Assembly (NCBI RefSeq): GCF_001179985.1
Contig: NZ_CVSI01000028.1
Location: 37,332 to 101,331 of the forward strand
From: Candidatus Pelagibacter communis
GTDB taxonomy: Bacteria > Pseudomonadota > Alphaproteobacteria > Pelagibacterales > Pelagibacteraceae
DNA length: 64,000 bases
Direction of reading: 5' to 3'
Numbering within the stretch: position 1 is the stretch's first letter; each line of letters opens with the position of its first letter. Positions 24,692 to 34,090 of the stretch are shown one piece after another. The notes beneath the pieces are model-generated. The model saw only the letters and a program-made list of their open reading frames with translations, did no database searches and was not told where the DNA came from. The position numbers and the translations under genes are program-made.

Positions 24692-26122
24692 ATGAACATA
24701 GTAATTTGGGACATAGAATCCTCAAGCTCTAGTACAGACTTTGGAAGTATTATTGAAATAGGTGGAATTTTAGTAGATCAAAACTTAGTAGAAAAAGAAA
24801 GATTTAATTTAAGGTGTAGACTTCCAGAAGGAGAAATTCCTCAATGTATGGCTCTTCTTGTTAACAAAACTGATGTTAACATGCTAACAAAAGCAAATCT
24901 AAGTCATTATCAAATGTTATCTCAAGTTGAGATGATTTTTAAAAAATGGAGCCCAGCTATATTCTTAGGGTGGTCTAATATAGGTTTTGATGACGAAATG
25001 ATAAGAAAAGAGTTTTTTAAAGGATTAAGATATCCATACATCACAAATTCATCTCCTAACAAAAGACATGATGGGCTAAACATTGCTCGCGGTGCTTTTG
25101 CTTTAGATAATAAGATATTAAAAACTGAGACTAACGAAAAAGGTAATGCTGTAATGAAGCTAGAGTCTTTAGCCAGAATGAACGGTTTTGAGACTAAAGG
25201 AGCTCATAGTGCCTTATTTGATGCAGAACTAACTCATAAAGTTTTAGGTCTGATAAAAAATAAACAACAAGATACATGGGACAATTTTTTAAAGACTTCA
25301 AATAAGTTAGATACAGAAACAATAATAAAAAAAGAAAAGATTATTACTCTTAATGAGTACTTTTACGGAAAATCGAGATTATACCTATGTGCACCTCTTC
25401 ATCCAAAATTCTGTATCCACCCAATATATCAATGGGGCCAGGCTGTTGATTTGAGAGTTGACGTTGAACCTCTCCTAAAAATGTCTATCAGTGAACTAAA
25501 ATCTCAGATGAAAAAAACACCAAAATTTTTAAGGACTATTAGATCAAATAAAGCGCCAATAATAATAGGTAAAGAGTATGGCATGAAAGCCGAACCTTAT
25601 AGCGCTATGAACGTCTCTTTAATAAACAAAAGAGCAGAATTAGTAAACACAAATGAAAAATTTTCTGAGAATATCTTAACTGCATTAAGAGAAATTGCTG
25701 AGGAAAAAGAGCAATCAAAATCTCAAGAAGATATAGAGCCAGAGGAAAGTATTTATGTAAAATTTACACCCAATAAAGATACTAATTTATTTCAAAAATG
25801 GCATGAAGCACCATGGAATGATAAGTTAAAATTGCTAGATAAATTCGAAGATCAAAGAATGGTAGAATTTGGAAAAAAAATAATATTTCAAGAAGCACCC
25901 CATGTTTTACCAGAGTCTATGTTGAAGAAAATCAAGATGGAAATTGCCAAAAGAATTTTAAGTGAAAAAAAGGAAAAATGGTGGACTTGTAAAGAATTTT
26001 ACCATGAATGCGATAATCTTAGAGATAAATTTACTAATGAAGGCAATGAGCTAAGTTTAAAGTTTCTCGATCAATTAAATAATTACGTAATGTCAATTGA
26101 AAAAAAATATAAAAATATTTGA
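24692..26122 (+). CDS. sbcB: Exodeoxyribonuclease I
   Basis: 476 residues. DEDDh exonuclease: VIWDIES (Asp6, Glu8), SNIGFDDEMIRKEF with the second Asp, and HSALFDAELT with His and Asp near 178. The length and the C-terminal ExoI extensions fit SbcB. It degrades single-stranded DNA 3' to 5' in mismatch repair and recombination. A bacterial ExoI is less common outside Gammaproteobacteria. 66 nt separate it from trxA. Confidence 0.9.
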   Translation: MNIVIWDIESSSSSTDFGSIIEIGGILVDQNLVEKERFNLRCRLPEGEIPQCMALLVNKTDVNMLTKANLSHYQMLSQVEMIFKKWSPAIFLGWSNIGFDDEMIRKEFFKGLRYPYITNSSPNKRHDGLNIARGAFALDNKILKTETNEKGNAVMKLESLARMNGFETKGAHSALFDAELTHKVLGLIKNKQQDTWDNFLKTSNKLDTETIIKKEKIITLNEYFYGKSRLYLCAPLHPKFCIHPIYQWGQAVDLRVDVEPLLKMSISELKSQMKKTPKFLRTIRSNKAPIIIGKEYGMKAEPYSAMNVSLINKRAELVNTNEKFSENILTALREIAEEKEQSKSQEDIEPEESIYVKFTPNKDTNLFQKWHEAPWNDKLKLLDKFEDQRMVEFGKKIIFQEAPHVLPESMLKKIKMEIAKRILSEKKEKWWTCKEFYHECDNLRDKFTNEGNELSLKFLDQLNNYVMSIEKKYKNI

Positions 26123-26188
26123 TGTGGATAAAACTATTTAAATTATTTAAGAACTTGAATATAAAAAAAAATTTTATATAAGAAATAT

Positions 26189-26506
26189 ATGGCAACAGTA
26201 AACCTTACAGATGAAAATTTTGAATCAGAAGTTATCAAGTCTGGAAAACCAGTGGTTGTTGATTTTTGGGCAGAATGGTGCGGGCCATGTAAGCAGATTG
26301 GACCCATACTAGAGGAGATTTCTGATGAAATCTCAGAAGTGGTAATTGCTAAACACAATATTGATAATGAACCCAATACCCCTACTAAGTATGGAGTAAG
26401 AGGAATTCCTACTATGTTACTATTTTCTGGTGGCGAACTCAAAGCGACTAAAGTTGGAGCAACTACAAAATCTAATATTGTATCTTGGATTAAAGAAAAT
26501 ATTTAA
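26189..26506 (+). CDS. trxA: Thioredoxin
   Basis: 105 residues with the active site WCGPC at 30-34 and cis-Pro in RGIPTML, standard Trx-1. It reduces disulfides in ribonucleotide reductase, MsrA and others. The stop TAA shares the tetranucleotide TTAA (26503-26506) with the stop of the convergent folC, so no space remains for a terminator. Confidence 0.96.
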   Translation: MATVNLTDENFESEVIKSGKPVVVDFWAEWCGPCKQIGPILEEISDEISEVVIAKHNIDNEPNTPTKYGVRGIPTMLLFSGGELKATKVGATTKSNIVSWIKENI

Positions 26507-27768
26507 TTAAGATTTAAAACTTCACCAGCCAAATAAAGGCTTCCAGCGCATAAAAAAATACAATTTTTATCTTTATTATTCAACATTAAAGATTCTTCAA
26601 TACTTTTTGCAGTATGAATATTTTTTTTACCAAGCTTCTTTTTAAATTCTTCTTTAGAAATCGAACCTTCTTGATTAGGAATATCTACTAAAGTTATTGA
26701 GTTTACGGAATTCTCAAATTGATCAACAAACTCTTTATGGGGTTTGTCATTCATCATCCCACAAATAAGATGCACTTTTTCGTTTTGTTGTTTAACCCAT
26801 TTAGAAATTGAAATTGCTGAATTCATATTATGCCCCCCATCTATTATGAGCCTATTTTCACCTATTAAATTTTTTAATTTACCAGATTTTATTTCTTGTA
26901 AACGTCCTTTTAATTTCATTTTTTTCATACTATTTTTGATATTAGCATCAGATATATTAAATATTTTTCTACTAGCCGCAATTGAAGTGCTGATATTATA
27001 AATTTGGTGATCTCCGATCAAATTAGGCTGAGGTAGCATCATTTCTCCTAATTCATCTTGATAATGAATAAAATTGTTTTCAGATTTTGCTACGTTAAAG
27101 TTATCCCCAAAGAAATATTTTTTAGATTTATTTTCTATTAAAGATTTTTTAATTTTTGTTTTTATTTCTGAGTTCATTTGATTGTTAATGAATATGCTGG
27201 ATGTTGGTAATGAGCTAGTTTTTTCATAAATTACACCATCTATCGATTTATTATCCAACCAATTTAGATGATCTAAGTGAATCACTCCTAAAAGGGTAAG
27301 CAAATTTTTCTTAAATACATTAGTACTATCAAATCTATGAAATAGACCAGCTTCTATAATATTTACATTATCTTTGAAGCTTTCAGCATATTTTATAAAT
27401 GCGCATGTTAATATTTCAAAAACTGTTGCATTATCATTACCTAATATTCTATCAACATCTTCTAATAAAATAGCAAGATTATTTTCATCTATTTCTTCGT
27501 TATTAAAAACAAATCTTTCTGTGTAGGATTGTAAATGAGGAGATGTATATAAATTGCATTTATAGCCAGATTCTTTTAAAATAATTCCTAGAGCTGTAGC
27601 CATAGAGGCTTTCGCATTCGTTCCAACTACAGTTACAACATTTTCTATTTTGTTTTGTGGATTACCCAGTTTGCTTAATAAATTAAAGGTTCTGTCTAAA
27701 GATAGATCAATCTTCTTACTATGACGCTTCTCTATTTTCGATATTATTTTCTGAAGTTTTGTCACCAT
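26503..27768 (-). CDS. folC: Bifunctional folylpolyglutamate/dihydrofolate synthase
   Basis: 421 residues, Mur-ligase fold. IDLSLDRTFNLLSKLGNP at the N-terminus, HLDHLNWL with the metal region, and DGGHNMNS in the C-terminal domain are clear. It makes dihydrofolate and adds glutamates. The P-loop is odd: GTNAKAS at 49-55, with Ala at both positions normally Gly (GTNGKGS). The first 50 nt lie inside the 3' end of accD; the start is kept because family similarity begins by about residue 20. Confidence 0.88.
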   Translation of the reverse strand: MVTKLQKIISKIEKRHSKKIDLSLDRTFNLLSKLGNPQNKIENVVTVVGTNAKASMATALGIILKESGYKCNLYTSPHLQSYTERFVFNNEEIDENNLAILLEDVDRILGNDNATVFEILTCAFIKYAESFKDNVNIIEAGLFHRFDSTNVFKKNLLTLLGVIHLDHLNWLDNKSIDGVIYEKTSSLPTSSIFINNQMNSEIKTKIKKSLIENKSKKYFFGDNFNVAKSENNFIHYQDELGEMMLPQPNLIGDHQIYNISTSIAASRKIFNISDANIKNSMKKMKLKGRLQEIKSGKLKNLIGENRLIIDGGHNMNSAISISKWVKQQNEKVHLICGMMNDKPHKEFVDQFENSVNSITLVDIPNQEGSISKEEFKKKLGKKNIHTAKSIEESLMLNNKDKNCIFLCAGSLYLAGEVLNLN

Positions 27769-28648
27769 CTTCTATTTTTACCTCAGATTGCTTCTTTAGC
27801 AAGATAGATAAAAGAATACCAATTTTTTCTGGCAAGTCTTTTCTTTGAATTATTGTGTCTACAAAACCACAATTTAGGACGTGTTCTGATTTTTGAAAAT
27901 TTTCTGGCAATTCTTCTTTAACTGTTCCCTCAATTACACGTCTTCCAGCGAAAGCAATTAAAGCACCTGGCTCAGCAATTTGGATATCACCGAGCATCGC
28001 ATATGAAGCTGTGATACCCCCTGCGACTGGATCAGCAAATAATACAATATAGGGAATTTTGTTTTTTTTAAGTTCATTAATAGCTAGCGTTGTCCTAGTC
28101 ATTTGGTTTAACGAAATAATAGATTCTTGCATTTTCATTCCACCACCTGTTGCAACAACCAACAGAGGTTGTTTATTTGAAATAGAATTTTGAGCAGCAA
28201 ACAAAAAAGCCTCTCCCTCTGCTGCTCCAATACTACCTCCCATATAATTAAAATCTGAAGCAACAGCTGTTAATTTTATATTTTTTATTAAACCATCAGC
28301 TACAACCATACTGCAATTTAAACCTGTTTTTTTTCTTGCAACTCTTAGCCTCTCTTTATACGATTTTGAGTCAGTAAAATTTAAAGGATCATCTGGTGGC
28401 ATTGGTGTTTTAAGCACTTGGTAATTATCTTTTCCAAATAACAAATCAAATCTTTGCTTAGGATTAATTCGATGATGTTTACTACATTCGGGACAAACCC
28501 ATAAATTATTTTCCAAATCTTTTTTTAAAATCGGACCTTTGCAACAAGATGTCCAATCACTCTCTTCTATATCCTTACGGGATGGTCTTTTTTTGAGTAA
28601 TTTTTTTATTTTTTGACCAAAATCTAGTGTTTTTTTTAACCAATTCAT
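27719..28648 (-). CDS. accD: Acetyl-CoA carboxylase carboxyltransferase subunit beta
   Basis: 309 residues. N-terminal zinc ribbon then crotonase-type core (GGGMKMQESIISLNQMTRT, GGITASYAMLGD). With AccA it transfers the carboxyl from biotin to acetyl-CoA. The ribbon has adjacent cysteines Cys35-Cys36 (SCCKG) where CxxC is usual, with a normal second pair Cys52/Cys55. The C-terminal tail of about 25 residues is acidic and overlaps folC in another frame. It follows trpA with a 4-nt overlap, the common trpFBA-accD-folC order. Confidence 0.94.
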   Translation of the reverse strand: MNWLKKTLDFGQKIKKLLKKRPSRKDIEESDWTSCCKGPILKKDLENNLWVCPECSKHHRINPKQRFDLLFGKDNYQVLKTPMPPDDPLNFTDSKSYKERLRVARKKTGLNCSMVVADGLIKNIKLTAVASDFNYMGGSIGAAEGEAFLFAAQNSISNKQPLLVVATGGGMKMQESIISLNQMTRTTLAINELKKNKIPYIVLFADPVAGGITASYAMLGDIQIAEPGALIAFAGRRVIEGTVKEELPENFQKSEHVLNCGFVDTIIQRKDLPEKIGILLSILLKKQSEVKIEDGDKTSENNIENREAS

Positions 28649-29442
28649 AAAATTTTATTTTTAAGTTTTTTTACCATATTGCTAACCTTTGTGACAGGAT
28701 TTTGTCTCTTATTCAAACTACTAGTTATTTCTTTACAAATAACACTACCTACAACTAGTCCATCAGCAGATTTTAGGCTTGAAATTGTTTTCTCAGTTAT
28801 ACCAAAACCAATTACACAATTCTTTCTTGGATTGATTCTTTTTATTTTCTTATAATTATATATAATTTTTTTAGGTGAAACTTTAAGTTTACCACCTGTT
28901 GTTGACAGCATTGAAATATAATAAATCATATTGTGAGAGTCTTTTACAATTGAATTTAATCTTCTTTTTGATGTGGTAGGTGATATAAGTTGAACAAAAC
29001 AAATAGCCTTTTTTCTACATTTGCTTGCAAACTTTTTATTTTCTGGCCAAGGTAAATCAACAATTATTAAACCATCTATCTTATTTTTTTTACAATCGTT
29101 TAAAAACTTATTTTGCCCGTACTGCAATATTATATTAAAGTATCCCATTAAAATAACCGGCTTTGAAAATTTACTAGATTTAAAATCTTTAACAATTTTA
29201 AAAACATCTTGAATCTTGGTGCCATTCTTTATTGCTCTATAAGAACTTGTTTGTATCTGACCGCCATCTGCAATTGGAGTGTTATGTGGAAATCCAAGTT
29301 CACAAATATCAGCGTACTTAGATATAGACTTTAAAATTTTTAAAGAATTTTTTTTTGAGTTATCTCCAGCAACTGTATATGTAAGCAATGCGGGTCTACC
29401 CTCCTTTTTTGCTAAACTAAAAGCTTTTGAAATAGAGTTCAT
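28645..29442 (-). CDS. trpA: Tryptophan synthase alpha subunit
   Basis: 265 residues, TIM barrel. ICELGFPHNTPIADGGQIQ carries the catalytic Glu and Asp (Glu49/Asp60 of E. coli), and GFGITEK supplies part of the phosphate site. It cleaves indole-glycerol phosphate to indole and glyceraldehyde 3-phosphate. It shares one base with trpB and overlaps accD by 4 nt. The FSD pattern around FPHNTP differs from the common VPFSDP. Confidence 0.94.
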   Translation of the reverse strand: MNSISKAFSLAKKEGRPALLTYTVAGDNSKKNSLKILKSISKYADICELGFPHNTPIADGGQIQTSSYRAIKNGTKIQDVFKIVKDFKSSKFSKPVILMGYFNIILQYGQNKFLNDCKKNKIDGLIIVDLPWPENKKFASKCRKKAICFVQLISPTTSKRRLNSIVKDSHNMIYYISMLSTTGGKLKVSPKKIIYNYKKIKRINPRKNCVIGFGITEKTISSLKSADGLVVGSVICKEITSSLNKRQNPVTKVSNMVKKLKNKIL

Positions 29443-30674
29443 CAGAGCTTTATGCCTAATTTCTTTTTTAAAATTTTTCTATCTTTTTGTGCGTCACCGC
29501 AACTATTAACAATAACTATTGTATCCTTAGAAAGCTTTTTGGACTCTGAAATCGCAACTGAAAAAGCATGACTTGGCTCTAAAGAGGGTCTTATACTTTC
29601 ATATTTGGTAACAATTTTAAAAGCTTTAAGAGCATCTTCATCACTTGCTGCAGTATATCTTGCTCTTTTAGAATCTTTCAAAAAACAATGAAGAGGTGAA
29701 ACTCCTGGATAATCTAGACCAGCTGAAATTGACTCTGTTTCCTCAATTTGACCTTCTAAATTTTGATTAACATATTGAGCTGCCCCGTGTAATATACCTA
29801 TTTTAGATCCATAAGTTAATGGTGCTGCATGTTTTTTACTTTTAGATGGTCCGCCTGCTTCAACTCCGATAAATTCAACCTGTTTTTTATCATAATCCAT
29901 AAATTCGTTCCAAAATCCAAAACTTGAACTTCCCCCACCAACACAATTATAAAGTTTCAATCTTCTTGGTATTTTTCCAAATTCATCAAGTATTTGAATT
30001 TTTAATTCTCTTGAAATTTGACTTGTTGACCAGCCACAAATTTTAACAAATATATTGGGCCCAACTGTTGAGCCCACACACATTGCTGTTGTATCACAAT
30101 TAGCAACCCAAAATCTCATACATTCAGAGACAGCATCCACCAAGGTTTGACTACCTGAATAAACTGGCACAATTTCAGCGCCATTACTTTTAATAGCTTT
30201 AACGTTTGGTTGTTGTCTTTTAATATCTTTTGCACCCATAAAAATTTTACACTTAAGGCCAAATTTTTTTGCAGCCATACTTAACATTTTTCCTGCATAA
30301 CCAGCTCCTGTATCCCCACAAATAATTCTTTTACCTGATTTTTTGGCTAACAGACAATGAACTGTAGCATTATAAATTTTATGAGCGCCCCCATTAGCAT
30401 CAGATACCACTTTGGACCATATTTCAGCTCCACCTACATGTTCTGTCAGATTACTTAATTTTATAAATCTAGTAGGAGCTCCTACCCAATTCTTAAAATA
30501 ATTATCTCTTTCATTTAAAAACTTCTTATCCTTTTTGAGTTTATTAAATAATAATTCTAAATCATTAATTGGTTTTTTTAGGGTTTCTGGAACAAAATTT
30601 CCCCCAAATTTACCTCCCCAAAATCCAAATTTATCATGTTGATCTATAACAGAAATTTTTTTTTTTAATTTCAT
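29442..30674 (-). CDS. trpB: Tryptophan synthase beta subunit
   Basis: 410 residues, the usual length. PLP lysine in GGAHKIYNA, the phosphate loop as CVGGGSSSFGFWNEF, and HVGGAEIWSK match TrpB, with HKIYN replacing the common HKINN. It joins indole from TrpA with serine. It overlaps trpF by 4 nt and shares 1 nt with trpA. Confidence 0.95.
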   Translation of the reverse strand: MKLKKKISVIDQHDKFGFWGGKFGGNFVPETLKKPINDLELLFNKLKKDKKFLNERDNYFKNWVGAPTRFIKLSNLTEHVGGAEIWSKVVSDANGGAHKIYNATVHCLLAKKSGKRIICGDTGAGYAGKMLSMAAKKFGLKCKIFMGAKDIKRQQPNVKAIKSNGAEIVPVYSGSQTLVDAVSECMRFWVANCDTTAMCVGSTVGPNIFVKICGWSTSQISRELKIQILDEFGKIPRRLKLYNCVGGGSSSFGFWNEFMDYDKKQVEFIGVEAGGPSKSKKHAAPLTYGSKIGILHGAAQYVNQNLEGQIEETESISAGLDYPGVSPLHCFLKDSKRARYTAASDEDALKAFKIVTKYESIRPSLEPSHAFSVAISESKKLSKDTIVIVNSCGDAQKDRKILKKKLGIKL

Positions 30675-31288
30675 ACTTTGTTAACCTCAATTAAAAATTG
30701 GTCAATTTTTTTTAGACTTTTTTTTCCAGTAGAATCTTCTAAAGCTCCACTTACATCAATAATATATTCTTTGCTTTTAAATTTTAATATATCATTAATT
30801 TTAAGATTCCCCGCAACCATTTTTTTAAAATTATTAGGCATGCCATTCAATAAGTTATGATCAAAACCTAAAGATTTTTCGTAACCTTTGGAGTCAAATA
30901 ATATTATATCAGAGAATGGCAAAAAATCTTTATAATTTTTTAAATCAGATTTATTTTCAATGGTTATAGCCGATATAATTTTTTTGTTATATTTTTTTTT
31001 AATTTGGTTAATCTCCTCTGGTGTACAATCATATATTTGATAGTAGTCAAATTTTAAATATTGTATTTTTTTTAATATTTCATCTGTGGGCTTAACCAAT
31101 ACTGCAACAAATTTAGATTCTTTTTTATCAATATTTATCAAATTTTTAAGTTTATCAATTTCTACAAAACGTTTTGATTTGGGGTAGTTAACAATAAAAC
31201 CAATAAATTTTGGAGGAAACTTGTGATTGATAATAAAATTTAATATTTTATCTTCAGATACACCACAGATTTTACATTCTAGTGTCAT
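30671..31288 (-). CDS. trpF: Phosphoribosylanthranilate isomerase
   Basis: 205 residues, TIM barrel. KICGVS with the catalytic Cys near residue 8, FVAVLVKP and the C-terminal DVSGALEDSTGKKS phosphate-site motif identify TrpF. The sequence is more divergent than its neighbours: the usual FGFIFYPKSPR motif reads IGFIVNYPKSKR. It overlaps pyrF by 4 nt and trpB by 4 nt. Confidence 0.9.
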   Translation of the reverse strand: MTLECKICGVSEDKILNFIINHKFPPKFIGFIVNYPKSKRFVEIDKLKNLINIDKKESKFVAVLVKPTDEILKKIQYLKFDYYQIYDCTPEEINQIKKKYNKKIISAITIENKSDLKNYKDFLPFSDIILFDSKGYEKSLGFDHNLLNGMPNNFKKMVAGNLKINDILKFKSKEYIIDVSGALEDSTGKKSLKKIDQFLIEVNKV

Positions 31289-31956
31289 TGACCTAGATGA
31301 TCACTTAATTTTTTAAAGTTTTTTTTAATATTTCCTTTAGTTATATCCCTACCTATTACTAACCAGTCACTTCCTTGTTTAAGTGCATCTTTAGGAGACA
31401 TTACTCTTTTTTGATCACTTACTTTTGAAGAAATTTTTATACCAGGTGTTATAATCTCTTTGTAAAAATATTTTTTTACAAATTTTACTTCATGAGGGCT
31501 ACAAACAATTGCATCAAGATTAGCTTTACTAGCAAGCTTAGCTTGAAGACTAACAATATCTTTTAAAGGTCTGTTATGACCTATATCTTTTAAGTCTTTG
31601 TTATCTAAAGAAGTTAAAGTTGTAACTCCAACTATTTTAATTTTTCCTGAAACTTTCTTTACGTCTTTTAAGGCCCTTAAACCTGCAGAAATATGAACTG
31701 TTAAATAATTTATTTCTAAATCTCTCAAAGCAATTAAAGTCGATTGCATAGTATTAGGTATATCGTGAAGTTTAAGATCAATAAAAATAATTTTTTTTTT
31801 TAGTTTTGATATAAATTTTCTCCCATTTTTTGAATTTAGAAACTCTAGACCAAATTTATAACCAATTTTGAAATTATTTAATTCACTTTGATTAATTATT
31901 GAATTTGCTTTTTTCATACTTTTTGTATCAATTGCTAAAAATATTTTATTCTTCAT
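31285..31956 (-). CDS. pyrF: Orotidine 5'-phosphate decarboxylase
   Basis: 223 residues. FLAIDTKS near the N-terminus, catalytic IDLKLHDIPNTM (Lys and Asp) and TPGI followed by the ISSKVSDQKR loop are diagnostic. It makes UMP. It overlaps ihfB by 11 nt and trpF by 4 nt, in a unit rpsA-ihfB-pyrF-trp. Confidence 0.94.
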   Translation of the reverse strand: MKNKIFLAIDTKSMKKANSIINQSELNNFKIGYKFGLEFLNSKNGRKFISKLKKKIIFIDLKLHDIPNTMQSTLIALRDLEINYLTVHISAGLRALKDVKKVSGKIKIVGVTTLTSLDNKDLKDIGHNRPLKDIVSLQAKLASKANLDAIVCSPHEVKFVKKYFYKEIITPGIKISSKVSDQKRVMSPKDALKQGSDWLVIGRDITKGNIKKNFKKLSDHLGQ

Positions 31957-32233
31957 TGATTTTTTTAAATAGTTCTTTGCTCATTTTAAAATTTATATTT
32001 TTCTTTTCTGGTGTATAAACTCTTTCGCCGGTTTTTGGATTCCTTGAATTTCTTTCTTTTTGGGTTTTTTGGTAAAATATACCCCATCCTCTTAACTCAA
32101 CTCTCTCATTATTTTTTAATGCAATTTTTACTTCATCTAAAAATATATTAAAAACTTTTAACAAATCTTTTTTAAGTAAATTTGGATAAATTAACTTTAA
32201 TTGTTTAATTAAATCTGATTTTGATACTGACAA
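31946..32233 (-). CDS. ihfB: Integration host factor beta-like DNA-bending protein
   Basis: 95 residues, HU/IHF fold. SKSDLIKQL at the N-terminus, RVELRGWGIF, and the DNA-arm motif RNPKTGERVYTP with the intercalating Pro. The position right after rpsA is the usual one for ihfB. With IhfA it bends DNA at specific sites. 15 nt follow the rpsA stop. Confidence 0.9.
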   Translation of the reverse strand: MSVSKSDLIKQLKLIYPNLLKKDLLKVFNIFLDEVKIALKNNERVELRGWGIFYQKTQKERNSRNPKTGERVYTPEKKNINFKMSKELFKKINEE

Positions 32234-32248
32234 TTTAGTTTGTAAATA

Positions 32249-33976
32249 CTATTTTTTTTCTTTTTTACCAGTCAACTTATCAGACAAGGAAGAAAAAGGT
32301 AAGTTTTTTCCTGATAATGGAGAGCTAAATTTAGATACTGCTTCTTTATTTTGCAATTCCTCTAAAAGTTTAATACTTAATGAAACTTTCCTTTTCTCGA
32401 AATTTAGCTCAGAAATTGCTGCGTCAATCCTTTCTCCACCAACAAATCTTGAAGGTCTCGCATCAGAAGATGCTACAGCTATTTGGGATTTTTTGATAAT
32501 AAGACTTATATCGCTTCCCTCAGGTTTAACCATTAAACCCTTATTATCCGAGGAAATTACTTTTACCGTAACAGTGTCGTTAACTTTTTTATCTTTAAAG
32601 TAGTCGAATGGATCTTTTTGTATCTGCTTCAGGCCAACTCGAACTTTTTGAGTATCTTTTTTTATTTCAAGAACCTTTACTTTCATCTTATCATTTAATT
32701 TATAATTTTTAGCTAATTCTTCTGGAACTCCTGTATAACTAAGATCATTAAAATGAAGAAATGCATCAATTTCATAATCATCTAATTTTAAATAAATAGC
32801 ATACTCATTCATACTACTTATTGTTCCAGTGATCTCTGTACCCACTGGATTATTTTTTTCTATTCGATCAAAAGGGTTTTCTGTTGTCAATCTGTAAGAG
32901 ATCGCTATCCTTCTTTTTTCTTTATCGATTTCAGTTATCACACAATTAATTTTATCACCAACTTTGAAATATTTTTTTGGAGAAACATTTTTCCTTGACC
33001 AACTAATCTCACTTGAGTGAAGTAAAGTTGTAAGCCCTGGTTCTAATTCAGCAAATACACCAAAGTCCATAATTTTGATTACTTTTACCTCATATTTTTT
33101 ATTTAATTCATAATTTGAAATTCTTTCAAAAGGATCTGGAGAAAGTTGTTTAATACTGCATCCAATTTGTAATTTTTCTTTATCAACCGAAATTACTAAA
33201 AGGTCATGCTTATCACCAATGTTAAATACTTCCTCAGGATGATTTATCCTAGAATAACTAATCTCTTGTAAATGAACGAGGCAATCTAGTTCATTGTTCG
33301 CATTGAAAAAACAACCAAACGAACTGTAACCTTTTACGACTGCATTTTTAATTATGTCACCTTCTTTATATTTTGCAATAATCTTTGCTTTATCCTCTTT
33401 TTTACCTGAAGAAATAATTTGCCTTCTAGATACACAGGCATTCCCCCTTAATTTATCCATTTTAATTAGTGCAAATTTTTGCGGTTCATTCATTAAGTGC
33501 GAAATATCTTTAACTGGAATATCAGAAATTTGTGAACCTGGACAAAACATAAGTGAACCGGTATCAATATGTTCAACAATTACACCGCCCTTACACTTAC
33601 TCGTTATTTTACCCATAATAGGTTCATTATCTTCAAAAGCTTTTACCAAAATATCCCACCCTTTTATTTTTTGGGCTTTGGTTGCTGAGACTACAACTTC
33701 ACCATTTTTATCTTCTATTCTTTCCAACAATACTTGTATCTTTTCACCAATTTTTAATTTACTTTCTTGACCTATTGTTTTTAACTCATTTATATCAACT
33801 AAAGGTTCAGATTTAAGACCCTCTATAAATAAAAATACATATTTTTCACCAACTTTAGTCACAACTCCTTCGATAATTTTTCCCTCTATCAAATTTTTGG
33901 TTTTAGATATCTGATTATCTAGAAGTTTTTCGAATTCTTTAGAAGCAGCAGTGTTAGTTTCTTTATATATTTCCAT
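32249..33976 (-). CDS. rpsA: 30S ribosomal protein S1
   Basis: 575 residues with six S1 OB repeats (for example GIIVEHIDTGSLMFCPGSQ-like second repeat and DFGVFAELEPGLTTLLHSSEIS). It binds mRNA at the 30S platform, which matters here because most genes lack a good Shine-Dalgarno. The C-terminal tail is basic and unstructured. In many Alphaproteobacteria cmk stands directly upstream; here a 114-nt gap without a gene follows aroA instead. Confidence 0.96.
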   Translation of the reverse strand: MEIYKETNTAASKEFEKLLDNQISKTKNLIEGKIIEGVVTKVGEKYVFLFIEGLKSEPLVDINELKTIGQESKLKIGEKIQVLLERIEDKNGEVVVSATKAQKIKGWDILVKAFEDNEPIMGKITSKCKGGVIVEHIDTGSLMFCPGSQISDIPVKDISHLMNEPQKFALIKMDKLRGNACVSRRQIISSGKKEDKAKIIAKYKEGDIIKNAVVKGYSSFGCFFNANNELDCLVHLQEISYSRINHPEEVFNIGDKHDLLVISVDKEKLQIGCSIKQLSPDPFERISNYELNKKYEVKVIKIMDFGVFAELEPGLTTLLHSSEISWSRKNVSPKKYFKVGDKINCVITEIDKEKRRIAISYRLTTENPFDRIEKNNPVGTEITGTISSMNEYAIYLKLDDYEIDAFLHFNDLSYTGVPEELAKNYKLNDKMKVKVLEIKKDTQKVRVGLKQIQKDPFDYFKDKKVNDTVTVKVISSDNKGLMVKPEGSDISLIIKKSQIAVASSDARPSRFVGGERIDAAISELNFEKRKVSLSIKLLEELQNKEAVSKFSSPLSGKNLPFSSLSDKLTGKKEKK

Positions 33977-34090
33977 ATATTATTAAAAAAAAGCTTTTAG
34001 AGAAATTTATTAAATTAATCAAGAAACAAAAAAAAGTTAAATGGCTTAAAAATTCAGCTATTTTAAAGGTTATTTTTTGTTATCTTCATA

